DNA from: Candidatus Altarchaeota archaeon
Lineage (GTDB): Archaea > SpSt-1190
NCBI GenBank assembly: GCA_018221025.1
Contig: JAAOXX010000041.1
Location: 1-11,447, forward strand
Reading direction: 5' to 3'
DNA length: 11,447 nucleotides
The position numbers and the translations under genes are program-made. The notes beneath the pieces are model-generated. The model worked only from the letters and a program-made list of their open reading frames with translations, searched no databases and was not told where the DNA came from. Of this stretch, positions 5,614-11,447 are shown one piece after another. The stretch's first letter is position 1; each line of letters starts with the position of its first letter.

Positions 5614-5636
5614 CCCACAATTTATTATGTTGTGGG
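5614..5636. promoter_or_regulatory. Perfect 7-bp inverted repeat over the trpS start/promoter
   Basis: CCCACAA (5614-5620) and TTGTGGG (5630-5636) are exact reverse complements around a 9-base AT-only-plus-one-G spacer. The spacer and its edges read AATAAATT on the trpS strand, a possible TATA element. The geometry suits an operator for a dimeric repressor; as RNA it would form a hairpin just 5' of ATG 5609. Which one applies is inference. Confidence 0.5.
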
Positions 5637-5657
5637 TTAAACCATAGTGTCCAAAAT

Positions 5658-5666
5658 CATATTAAT
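5658..5666 (+). promoter_or_regulatory. Candidate TATA box for the aspS-rnz-signal peptidase operon
   Basis: CATATTAAT is centred 25 bases before the GTG start of aspS, with no Shine-Dalgarno in between. This is the spacing expected for a leaderless transcript. Confidence 0.45.
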
Positions 5667-5686
5667 GGGTTGGTTTCATGATTTAA

Positions 5687-7408
5687 GTGTTGAGGACTCA
5701 TACTTGCGGAGAACTGAATAAAAAACACAAAGGCAAAAAGGTAGTGCTTACTGGGTGGGCTCACAGTATCCGCGTGTTTGGAAAAAAAGCGTTTATTGAT
5801 ATCCGCGATAGATACGGAATTACTCAATTAGTATTGGATGACAAACTCAAAGACATATATTCAAACTTAACTCGTGAATCTGTTTTGGCAGCATCAGGAA
5901 AGGTTGCACTCAGAAAAGAACAGAACCCAAAAATTGATACTGGGGAAATTGAAATTGTCGTTGATTCACTTGTTGTAATCTCTAAAGCGAAGCCGCTGCC
6001 TTTTGAAATATTTAATCCAAGTGTTGAAAGCACTGAAGAGACCCGTCTTAAACACAGATACCTTGACTTGAGGCGTGGTGAAATGCTCCGTATGCTTGAA
6101 TTCCGATTCCGTGCCGAGATGATTACTCGCAATTACTTTTCAATGAAAGAATTTGTTGAGGTAGAAACACCCTTCCTAAGTAAGCCCACTCCAGAGGGTG
6201 CAAGGGACTTTATTGTTCCGAGTAGGACTTTCAAAGGAAATTATTGGGCACTGCCGCAGAGCCCACAACAATACAAACAACTCTTAATGGTTGCAGGGGT
6301 GGATAGGTATTTCCAGATTGCCAAGTGTTTTAGGGATGAAGACCTCAGAAAAGACCGCCAGTATGAGTTTACGCAGATTGACGTCGAGATGAGTTTTGTA
6401 GATGAGCAAGACGTAGTTAACTTGACTGAAGGACTCATCAGTGTACTGTATTCACAATTACTTGGTATCACGGTGAAGAAACCATTTGCCCAATTGACTT
6501 GGCACGCTGCAATGGATAAATATGGTTCAGACAAACCAGACCTCCGTTTCAAAATACCTCTAGGTGACTTGTCTGAATTATTCAAAGACTCTGGCCTGAG
6601 GATATTCGAGAAAGAAATTGAAAAGGGCGGGGTTGTCAAAGGTCTGTTTACAAAAGAAAAGTTCAGTCGTTCTGAAATTCAAGAGCTTGAATTAATAGCT
6701 AAACGCCACGGGTTCCCAGGTCTAGCATGGGTTAAATCCGAAGATGAAATATCCGGCCCATTTGCTTCAAAGATGTCGGACTCACTCAAATCTGAGTTCT
6801 CTAAGAAAAAAGGAATATACTTCTTATTGGCTGGTAAGTGGTTGCCCGTTGTAACTGCTCTCGGTAATATTCGACTTTCCCTTGCAGAAAAAATGGGTTT
6901 GAGAAAGGGACTGAGTATTCTGTGGGTTGTGGATTTCCCACTTTTTGAATGGAGTGAAACTGATAGGAATCTTCACGCAGTGCATCATCCATTTACTTCT
7001 CCAAAGCAAGGATTTGAGTCTCAACTCTCTGAAGACGTGAGTGTGGCTGATTTATTGGAAATACCTTCCCGTGCATATGACCTCGTAATCAATGGTGTGG
7101 AGATTGGTGGTGGCAGTATTAGGATAACCGACAAAGACCTGCAGGAAAATATGTTCAAGGTTCTTGGAATTAGTAAGGAGGTTGCATGGGAGAAATTTGG
7201 TATGCTTCTTGGCTCATTTGAATACGGAGTCCCGCCCCATGGCGGGATTGCATTTGGATTTGACAGGTTGCTTCAAGTTATGTTGGGTCTGAAGAGCATT
7301 CGTGATACTATTGCGTTCCCTAAAAGTAAGTCTGGGCGCGCTTTAATGGAAGGGGCCCCATCCGAAGCAGACCTCACTACACTCGGAGAACTCGAATTAC
7401 AAAAATAG
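5687..7408 (+). CDS. aspS: Aspartate--tRNA ligase, bacterial-type (with GAD domain)
   Basis: Class II synthetase that charges tRNA(Asp). At 573 residues with a GAD insertion it is the bacterial form; archaeal/eukaryotic AspRS is about 430 residues without GAD. Order: OB-fold anticodon domain (GWAHSIRVFG ... FIDIRDRYG, about 22-45), YLDLRR, motif 1 (FVEVETPFL, about 155), TPEGARDFIVPSR, QSPQQYKQLLM, motif 2 (CFRDEDLRKDRQYEFTQID, about 214), GAD domain (about 280-400), HHPFTSP, GGGSIRI and motif 3 (VPPHGGIAFGFDR, about 515). Residue 31, where E. coli has Leu30 and the non-discriminating P. aeruginosa enzyme has His31, is Phe. Start GTG 5687; TTG 5690 is next. The rnz gene follows nine bases after the stop. 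Probably an old transfer from bacteria. Confidence 0.95.
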   Translation: MLRTHTCGELNKKHKGKKVVLTGWAHSIRVFGKKAFIDIRDRYGITQLVLDDKLKDIYSNLTRESVLAASGKVALRKEQNPKIDTGEIEIVVDSLVVISKAKPLPFEIFNPSVESTEETRLKHRYLDLRRGEMLRMLEFRFRAEMITRNYFSMKEFVEVETPFLSKPTPEGARDFIVPSRTFKGNYWALPQSPQQYKQLLMVAGVDRYFQIAKCFRDEDLRKDRQYEFTQIDVEMSFVDEQDVVNLTEGLISVLYSQLLGITVKKPFAQLTWHAAMDKYGSDKPDLRFKIPLGDLSELFKDSGLRIFEKEIEKGGVVKGLFTKEKFSRSEIQELELIAKRHGFPGLAWVKSEDEISGPFASKMSDSLKSEFSKKKGIYFLLAGKWLPVVTALGNIRLSLAEKMGLRKGLSILWVVDFPLFEWSETDRNLHAVHHPFTSPKQGFESQLSEDVSVADLLEIPSRAYDLVINGVEIGGGSIRITDKDLQENMFKVLGISKEVAWEKFGMLLGSFEYGVPPHGGIAFGFDRLLQVMLGLKSIRDTIAFPKSKSGRALMEGAPSEADLTTLGELELQK

Positions 7409-7412
7409 GTGA
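7407..7412 (+). promoter_or_regulatory. Shine-Dalgarno deciding the rnz start
   Basis: AGGTGA, a six-base match to the archaeal 16S 3' end, spans the aspS stop codon and lies 5 bases before GTG 7418. The in-frame GTG at 7409 is inside this motif, so 7418 is the better start. Confidence 0.7.
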
Positions 7413-7417
7413 CATAT

Positions 7418-8329
7418 GTGTTTGATATTGTTTTTTTAGGTACTGGGGCAATGAAACCCACCCCTAAGCGATTCACTAGTTCACTTATGCTAAGACACAA
7501 GAAAGAAACCATTATGTTTGATGTTGGTGAGGGTACACAGATTCGTGTGGCTCAAAGTGGATTCTCTCCGATGAAAGTCGGTAAGATTTTTATTACACAT
7601 TTTCATGGTGACCATTTCTATGGACTTCCTGGAATAATTTTTACAATGTCCAATTCTGAAAGAAAAACACCGCTGACAATTTACGGTCCAACTGGCGCTA
7701 AAAAATTTATCCAACAGATTCTCACCCTTGGTTATGGACAAGTACCATTTGAGGTCAACGTGGAAGAGTTATCTAATGGAGACCAGATTAAAGGGGATGG
7801 ATACACCATCACCGCATTTGACGTCGATCATGGACCCCCATCTCTGGGATACTTATTCAAAGAAGATGATGACTTTAGTATTGATACAGACAAAATGAAA
7901 AAGTATGGTTTGACTTCGCATCCCAAATTCAAATTACTCAAGAAAGGGGAAACTATTGAAATTGATGGTAAAACTCTCAAACCCAAGGATTGGCTCATTC
8001 CAATTAAAGGGGATTCCATGGTTTATACTGGTGACACGCGTCCGTGTGAAAATACGGTTAATATGGCCAAAGGCGCAACTATTCTAATTCATGAGTCTAC
8101 ACATGTTAGTGGGGACATCGAGGAAGACAGAGGACATAGTTCGGCAAAGGAAGCTGCAGAAGTTGCTAAAAAAGCCGGAGTTGGGACGCTTATTCTAATT
8201 CACATATCTTCAAGATATCTAGATACAACCCCTTTGCTTGATGAAGCTAAGAAAGTTTTCCCAAATGTATATCTGCCTAATGACCTTACCAAAGTGATGG
8301 TCAAGAAAGGGGAGTTGACGGTTCAATGA
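7418..8329 (+). CDS. rnz: Ribonuclease Z (tRNA 3' endonuclease)
   Basis: Zinc metallo-beta-lactamase nuclease that cuts the 3' trailer from pre-tRNA. The 303 residues begin MFDIVFLGTGAMKPT, the standard short-form opening. DVGEGTQIR (about 35-43) and the zinc motif THFHGDHFYGLPG (H61, H63, D65, H66) follow. Further ligands appear as the H of DVDHGPPSLGYLF, the D of YTGDTRPC and the H of LILIHISSRY, and the HSSAKEAAEVA block is intact, so the enzyme should be active. The exosite region (about 150-190) is of normal size. The start is set by the Shine-Dalgarno at 7407-7412, removing three residues from the longest frame. It is nine bases after aspS, and its TGA overlaps the signal peptidase ATG (ATGA). 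Confidence 0.95.
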   Translation: MFDIVFLGTGAMKPTPKRFTSSLMLRHKKETIMFDVGEGTQIRVAQSGFSPMKVGKIFITHFHGDHFYGLPGIIFTMSNSERKTPLTIYGPTGAKKFIQQILTLGYGQVPFEVNVEELSNGDQIKGDGYTITAFDVDHGPPSLGYLFKEDDDFSIDTDKMKKYGLTSHPKFKLLKKGETIEIDGKTLKPKDWLIPIKGDSMVYTGDTRPCENTVNMAKGATILIHESTHVSGDIEEDRGHSSAKEAAEVAKKAGVGTLILIHISSRYLDTTPLLDEAKKVFPNVYLPNDLTKVMVKKGELTVQ

Positions 8330-8829
8330 AGTTTAGTAAGATTTTGTATGACTTGGCATGGGCGTTCACTGTAGCTATGATACTTAGAATTTTGTTTGGA
8401 TTATTTCTTGGAACAAGCTTTCCATTCGTTGCAGTGATGAGTAGCAGTATGACCCACGATGCATATGCGGTCCAGAATTATTTCGTTTGGATGGAGGGTC
8501 ATGGATTTACTAGACAAGAACTGGGAGACTTTAGTTTTGACAACGGATTCAATAAGGGGGATGCCTTGATTATTGGTTCGCCGCAAGTAGTTGATACGGG
8601 CGACATAATTGTATATGTAAATCCCAATTTGGGATACGCGATTATCCACCGAGTCATTAATGTAACTGAAAATGGCTACATAACTAAGGGGGATAGAAAT
8701 CCTGCACCAGACCCTTGGATTGTTAAGACTGACTGGGTCAAAGGAAAGGCAGTTTTGCTCATTCCGATTCTTGGATGGATACGCGTCTTACCCTCGGATA
8801 TTATTGGCTTATTCGCCGGACTCGTCTAG
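8326..8829 (+). CDS. Signal peptidase I (archaeal/ER type)
   Basis: Membrane serine protease that removes signal peptides from secreted proteins. The 167 residues have a transmembrane helix at about 10-30, then PFVAVMSSSMTHDAY with the likely nucleophile Ser41 (the Ser before Met). GDIIVYVNPN ... AIIHRVI supplies His108 of the Ser/His pair, and YITKGDRNPAPDP supplies the conserved aspartates (D123, D129). A second hydrophobic segment at about 143-165 anchors the C-terminus. Between the Ser motif and the core there is an extra stretch of roughly 35 residues ending NGFNKGDALIIG, larger than in typical archaeal SPases and reminiscent of DPANN versions. The start overlaps the rnz stop; the stop overlaps the vapC stop by 4 bases. 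It may process the S-layer precursor encoded downstream. Confidence 0.92.
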   Translation: MKFSKILYDLAWAFTVAMILRILFGLFLGTSFPFVAVMSSSMTHDAYAVQNYFVWMEGHGFTRQELGDFSFDNGFNKGDALIIGSPQVVDTGDIIVYVNPNLGYAIIHRVINVTENGYITKGDRNPAPDPWIVKTDWVKGKAVLLIPILGWIRVLPSDIIGLFAGLV

Positions 8830-9227
8830 ACTTCGTGTATTTCCAAATCAACATGAGTTTTGAAGTTTTTGAAATTCTTACGATGTGTGACAAGGGTCAG
8901 CCCCTTCCTACTACATTGGGCAACAATGATTGCATCATCAAGGCTTACATCCCTTCCAGATGATTTCATCTTACCTATAATTTCTCCAGCTTTTTCTGCG
9001 TCGCTACGAGTAATTGGCAGAACTTTTAGTGAATCAAGAAGTCCTCTCATTTTCCCCTTCTTCTTAGTTTTTCGAGCAACCATATGGTCTTCGCCACCAA
9101 TGAGTGTGGCGGCTATATTTGCCCCAGTATAGAAGTCCTGAAAGGTCTCAACGACTGATAGAATGTTTCTACCGCCCTTAAGTAGCTCCAAAATCGATGT
9201 AACATCAAAATAGGCGGCCTTTGGCAA
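8826..9227 (-). CDS. vapC: PIN-domain toxin, VapC family
   Basis: PIN-domain ribonuclease of a VapBC toxin-antitoxin pair. I start it at TTG 9227 (133 residues), because GAGGTG at 9235-9240 lies 7 bases upstream and the product then opens MPKAAYFDVTSILELLKGG, the usual VapC N-terminus with catalytic Asp8. The longer frame to 9290 would add 21 residues lying wholly within the antitoxin gene. The second acidic site, DDAIIVAQ at about 97-104, is present. The mid-protein Glu usually found in an AELxxG-like segment looks replaced (AATLIGG, Thr41), and the C-terminal TRD/TRN is THR, so the acidic cluster may be incomplete. The 5' end overlaps vapB by 23 bases; the stop overlaps that of the signal peptidase. 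Confidence 0.85.
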   Translation of the reverse strand: MPKAAYFDVTSILELLKGGRNILSVVETFQDFYTGANIAATLIGGEDHMVARKTKKKGKMRGLLDSLKVLPITRSDAEKAGEIIGKMKSSGRDVSLDDAIIVAQCSRKGLTLVTHRKNFKNFKTHVDLEIHEV

Positions 9228-9426
9228 CTCTAAGCACCTCTGATATGTTTTTTTCCAATTCCTTGGCTTCTTTGTCCGTATAAGTTCCAAAATACTCTCT
9301 TAGATTGCGTTTTCTAAGCTCTATCTTCGACCTAGTAAGTTCATCGAGAATATCTGAAAAACTCTTTTCACCTTTGATGTCTTTCAGGCGGGTGTAAACA
9401 CCTTCCTTTACCATAATATTCTTCAT
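9205..9426 (-). CDS. vapB: VapB-type antitoxin
   Basis: A 73-residue antitoxin upstream of, and overlapping, a PIN toxin. Residues 6-30 (VKEGVYTRLKDIKGEKSFSD, then ILDEL) fit the DNA-binding strand and helices of the VAPB_antitox/UPF0330-like families common in archaea. The charged C-terminal half (LREYFGTYTDKEAKELEKNISEVL) is the expected toxin-binding helix. The start is ATG 9424-9426, with a second in-frame ATG at 9414. A TATA-like box at about 9450-9457 sits roughly 27 bases upstream without a Shine-Dalgarno, suggesting a leaderless message. Repeats of TCAGTAT surround that box and could be the operator for autoregulation. Confidence 0.82.
   Translation of the reverse strand: MKNIMVKEGVYTRLKDIKGEKSFSDILDELTRSKIELRKRNLREYFGTYTDKEAKELEKNISEVLRVAKGRLF
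9235..9240 (-). promoter_or_regulatory. Shine-Dalgarno deciding the vapC TTG start
   Basis: GAGGTG on the minus strand lies inside the vapB coding region, 7 bases before TTG 9227. It is a full match to the anti-Shine-Dalgarno core and picks a rare start codon over the upstream ATG at 9290. Confidence 0.65.
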
Positions 9427-9472
9427 ACAGTATGTCAGTATTGGATATACTTATAGCTTGTGTTTATACTGA
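9424..9472. promoter_or_regulatory. vapBC promoter with flanking inverted repeats (candidate operator)
   Basis: TCAGTAT (9435-9441) and its exact reverse complement ATACTGA (9466-9472) flank the minus-strand TATA-like box GCTATAAGT (9449-9457). A third copy, ACAGTAT (9427-9433), lies within the palindrome CATACAGTATG (9424-9434), which includes the vapB start codon. VapB proteins commonly bind such repeats with VapC, so autoregulation is a reasonable inference. Confidence 0.5.
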
Positions 9473-9494
9473 AAGTAATCTGTAACTGTGTTGC

Positions 9495-9514
9495 GTAATA
9501 ATACCCCATATTAC
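9495..9514. repeat. Inverted repeat GTAATA / TATTAC
   Basis: Six-base arms (9495-9500 and 9509-9514) with an 8-base spacer lie between the vapB and S-layer genes, just upstream of a TATA box at 9518-9525. It may be a regulator site for the S-layer promoter; the arms are short, so chance is possible. Confidence 0.3.
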
Positions 9515-9517
9515 CCA

Positions 9518-9605
9518 TTTATATACTGTTTAAACGCGTCAGTGACAACTTGATAAACGACAGTGGTTCGTCATTTATAAAGGAAATGATGAAAGGTTTA
9601 ATACT
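9518..9605 (+). promoter_or_regulatory. S-layer promoter region with three TATA-like boxes
   Basis: TTTATATA (9518-9525), TTTATAAAG (9574-9582) and TTTAATAC (9598-9605) are all well-formed plus-strand boxes. The last has a GAAAGG purine element directly upstream that fits a BRE. Starts about 26 bases downstream would give leaders of roughly 175, 120 or 97 bases. Several promoters for one highly expressed gene would be plausible. Confidence 0.5.
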
Positions 9606-9626
9606 CTTATCGACAATAAGTATGTT

Positions 9627-9697
9627 AGAGAGACCCAACTGGGTTCTCTAGACGAAAATCGAATAGGCAAATGCCGAACGAAAGTAAGGAAAAGTCT
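9627..9697 (+). other. Structured 5' leader of the S-layer gene
   Basis: AGAGA-G-ACCC (9627-9636) pairs with GGGTTCTCT (9641-9649) as a stem of about 9 bp with one bulged G and a four-base loop. A second small hairpin GGC-AAAT-GCC (9667-9675 region) follows, enclosed by AGAC/GTCT (9650-9653 with 9694-9697). Long structured leaders are known for archaeal S-layer mRNAs and are thought to give stability. No riboswitch family is recognised. Confidence 0.45.
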
Positions 9698-9710
9698 ATA
9701 AACGAATAAA

Positions 9711-9716
9711 AAGGTG
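9711..9716 (+). promoter_or_regulatory. Shine-Dalgarno of the S-layer gene
   Basis: AAGGTG lies 7 bases before ATG 9724, fixing the start at the head of a good signal peptide. Confidence 0.7.
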
Positions 9717-9723
9717 AAAAACT

Positions 9724-11447
9724 ATGCAAGACCTAAAAGGGAAAATAAAGATTGTGGCCGCGGCTGCAGCAGGTACACTCATGATGGGTGCTACTATGGC
9801 TGGCGCTTTGGCTGCAGATCTAGGACAACTACCTTCCCCATTTGTTGCTAATAGCAACTTCGCGGGACAGGTAGTAGTAGGTGCAAATGCAGCAGTGCCC
9901 GACGTTATTGCGGCGGCTCAGCTGACAGCAGCATTCGGTGAGTACTTGGTCAGTGCAAGTTCCAGTGCAACTGGAGCAAGCTCTGCGGGATTCAAAGAAG
10001 AGGACATGGCTCTAAACAGCGTGGTCTCAACAGGTCTCGGCAAGACAACCTTTACCGATACAGATATTGCGGGCCTCATTGATACTGAAATCAGTTTCAG
10101 GGGTGACTCGTACGACGTACAAGAGCAAGTGATTCTTGGTGGATCTCAACCAGCTCTCGTTACCGGTGTGGACACCTCAGCAATGAGTGGTATCCAAGAT
10201 GGTGATACGTACGGTTCTGATGTAGGTGGTAAGGTTTACATGTCGATGGCTGAAGATGCCGTTAAATACCATTACAAATTTGACGATACTCTGAATGCGA
10301 CTGCGACATCAACTGAAGTTGATTCTACGCACCCATTGGAAATCAAGGTTCTAGGAACGAACTTGAAAATAACAAGTGTTAACCAACTCTTGGACAAGAT
10401 TACTGTTCAGTTAGGTACCGCAGACGTACTTGGTGAAGGCGAATCTATGACCACTGAAGGATACACAGTTACTGTGGATGCTATTGGTAGTAGTTCAGTT
10501 TCATTGAGTATTACTGGAAGTGGATGTACTGACAGTGCTTTCCCCGCTAAAGATGATACTTGGTCAACCGGCTGTGGCGACATAGACGTGTTTATTGAGG
10601 ACCTACTTTACGTGGATGCAAACAGTCCAAGCAACAAAGTTAAGATTCGAGCTGGTGACGAAACCACAAAGACTTACGCAGATGGTGACCCCTATATTGG
10701 TGAAGATGACGATGACCCAACTTGGGTTTGGGACATTGATACCACAGACGGTGTTATTGGTTACGTAGGTGTTGCTTACAAGCCAGATGTCAACAGTATT
10801 GACGACGACCCAATTATGATGGGTGAACAAATAACCTTCCCAGGTGACTACCTTGTATTGAAATTATCTCAGTACAACACAGAAAACAAAGGAATCTACA
10901 CGTTCAAGTTCGACAGCTCTGAGGATATCTACGCTGCAGGAAGTGACTCCAGCCCAATAACAGCTTTAGACAACAAACCAGTTTTCTATGTAGTTGGTCC
11001 AGCTGATGATGCATTCAGCGATGGAACAAACGAAGCACAGAAATTGGCGTTCTCACAGAACGTTGTTGCAGAAGAAATGTTGTTCACAGTTGCATACTGG
11101 GACACTGACAATAACAAATGGGTTAATGGAAGTGCTAATATCAACGTGAGCAGTGCAGAAGACACTGGATGGGATTTGAAGTACCAAGACAGTACATACA
11201 GTGTTAAAGTTCTGTTCTCGGCTGGCGCATACACTGTTGAGTTGATTGATGATGGTACCACACTTGATGATATCAAGATGGTATTGTACAACGACACAAC
11301 TGCTGGATTCCAGTACATGGGTACTACAGACAACTCAGCTGACGCAGCTCAATTGGCTCTAGCTTCAAGTAACGTAGGTACAGTTAAGAGTGATATCTTG
11401 ACCCACTATGGTACTGTAGTAAAGAACCCTGACAGCAATGGTGACAG
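9724..11447 (+). CDS. S-layer protein (methanococcal S_layer_MJ-like), 3'-truncated by window edge
   Basis: Main cell-surface lattice protein; 574 codons are seen with no stop. Residues 1-31 form a signal peptide: basic MQDLKGKIK, a hydrophobic Ala/Met-rich core, and a likely cut after GALAA. The mature N-terminus (DLGQLPSPFVANSNF, then VVVGANAAVPDVIAAAQLTAAF) matches the start of S_layer_MJ proteins of methanococci and several DPANN groups. The rest is acidic and rich in Asp, Gly, Thr and Ser with beta-sandwich-like repeats. There are two cysteines (SGSGCTD and STGCGD) that could form a disulfide, and a few N-glycosylation sequons (NAT, NGS, NVS, NDT). Codon use leans to AAC, GAC, TAC and GGT, unlike the neighbours, as expected for very high expression. 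The C-terminal part lies outside the window. Confidence 0.9.
   Translation, partial: MQDLKGKIKIVAAAAAGTLMMGATMAGALAADLGQLPSPFVANSNFAGQVVVGANAAVPDVIAAAQLTAAFGEYLVSASSSATGASSAGFKEEDMALNSVVSTGLGKTTFTDTDIAGLIDTEISFRGDSYDVQEQVILGGSQPALVTGVDTSAMSGIQDGDTYGSDVGGKVYMSMAEDAVKYHYKFDDTLNATATSTEVDSTHPLEIKVLGTNLKITSVNQLLDKITVQLGTADVLGEGESMTTEGYTVTVDAIGSSSVSLSITGSGCTDSAFPAKDDTWSTGCGDIDVFIEDLLYVDANSPSNKVKIRAGDETTKTYADGDPYIGEDDDDPTWVWDIDTTDGVIGYVGVAYKPDVNSIDDDPIMMGEQITFPGDYLVLKLSQYNTENKGIYTFKFDSSEDIYAAGSDSSPITALDNKPVFYVVGPADDAFSDGTNEAQKLAFSQNVVAEEMLFTVAYWDTDNNKWVNGSANINVSSAEDTGWDLKYQDSTYSVKVLFSAGAYTVELIDDGTTLDDIKMVLYNDTTAGFQYMGTTDNSADAAQLALASSNVGTVKSDILTHYGTVVKNPDSNGD

Noticed and set aside
6241..6639. Minus-strand frame of 132 codons within aspS
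   Set aside because: Antisense to motif 2 and GAD coding sequence; composition is not protein-like.
5687..7408. Bacterial AspRS taken as a sign of a chimeric assembly
   Set aside because: Codon use and base composition match the flanking archaeal genes, rnz follows at once, and bacterial-type AspRS by transfer is plausible in archaea.
7409..7417. RNase Z start at GTG 7409
   Set aside because: That GTG is part of the AGGTGA ribosome site for GTG 7418, and the family opening begins at 7418.
9228..9290. Longer VapC from ATG 9290
   Set aside because: The extra 21 residues lie wholly in vapB, do not look like a PIN N-terminus, and GAGGTG at 9235-9240 points to TTG 9227.
9427..9723. Search for a tRNA, a CRISPR array or a second C/D sRNA in the vapB to S-layer spacer
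   Set aside because: An ATGATGA at 9585-9591 looks like box C, but no CTGA box follows at guide distance; there is no tRNA fold and no repeat-spacer pattern.
10603..11333. Two minus-strand open frames inside the S-layer gene
   Set aside because: They are antisense by-products of the codon bias of the S-layer gene; no start signals or recognisable protein.

Overview
The window is archaeal. It encodes a GatE subunit of the archaeal Glu-tRNA(Gln) amidotransferase, ribosomal protein eL43 (L37Ae), RNA polymerase subunit P, a KEOPS Pcc1 subunit, prefoldin beta, a UPF0147 protein, SepF, an archaeal ZPR1, TBP and a methanococcal-type S-layer protein. TATA boxes sit about 25 bases ahead of several start codons. 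The small proteins, very tight packing and a signal peptidase with an enlarged insertion recall DPANN archaea (Woesearchaeota/Pacearchaeota-like), but the lineage cannot be fixed from this window. No integrase, transposase, CRISPR array or phage gene was seen; only vapBC is accessory.

Layout. 2-1315: 3' part of gatE. 1339-1647: MazG-like nucleotide pyrophosphohydrolase. 1648-1700, minus strand: a textbook box C/D sRNA with two 12-nt guides, which is the best non-coding find here. 1808-4548: a nine-gene plus-strand operon (small two-helix membrane protein, eL43, rpoP, pcc1, prefoldin beta, UPF0147, sepF, zpr1, tbp) that joins translation, transcription, tRNA modification, protein folding and cell division. 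4545-5609, minus: trpS, converging on tbp with overlapping stop codons. 5687-8829: aspS (bacterial-type), rnz (RNase Z) and signal peptidase I, closely spaced on the plus strand and divergent from trpS. 8826-9426, minus: a vapBC toxin-antitoxin pair whose toxin overlaps the signal peptidase stop codon. 9427-9723: a 297-base regulatory region. 9724 to the end: the S-layer gene, running off the window.

How it works together. The region is mostly tRNA biology (GatE, Pcc1/KEOPS, TrpRS, AspRS, RNase Z, a guide sRNA) plus core transcription factors and secretion. The signal peptidase is a plausible processor of the S-layer precursor encoded nearby. Two initiation modes alternate. First genes of transcription units tend to have a TATA-like box 24-27 bases before the start codon and no Shine-Dalgarno, which suggests leaderless mRNAs. 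Several internal genes and the S-layer gene carry GGAGG/GGTGA-type Shine-Dalgarno sites, and these decide starts for UPF0147, rnz and vapC.

The clearest departures from expectation are the bacterial-type AspRS with a Phe at an anticodon-specificity position, the C/D sRNA antisense-adjacent to mazG, a perfect inverted repeat over the trpS start, and the long structured leader of the S-layer gene. I did not find an obviously new multi-gene system.
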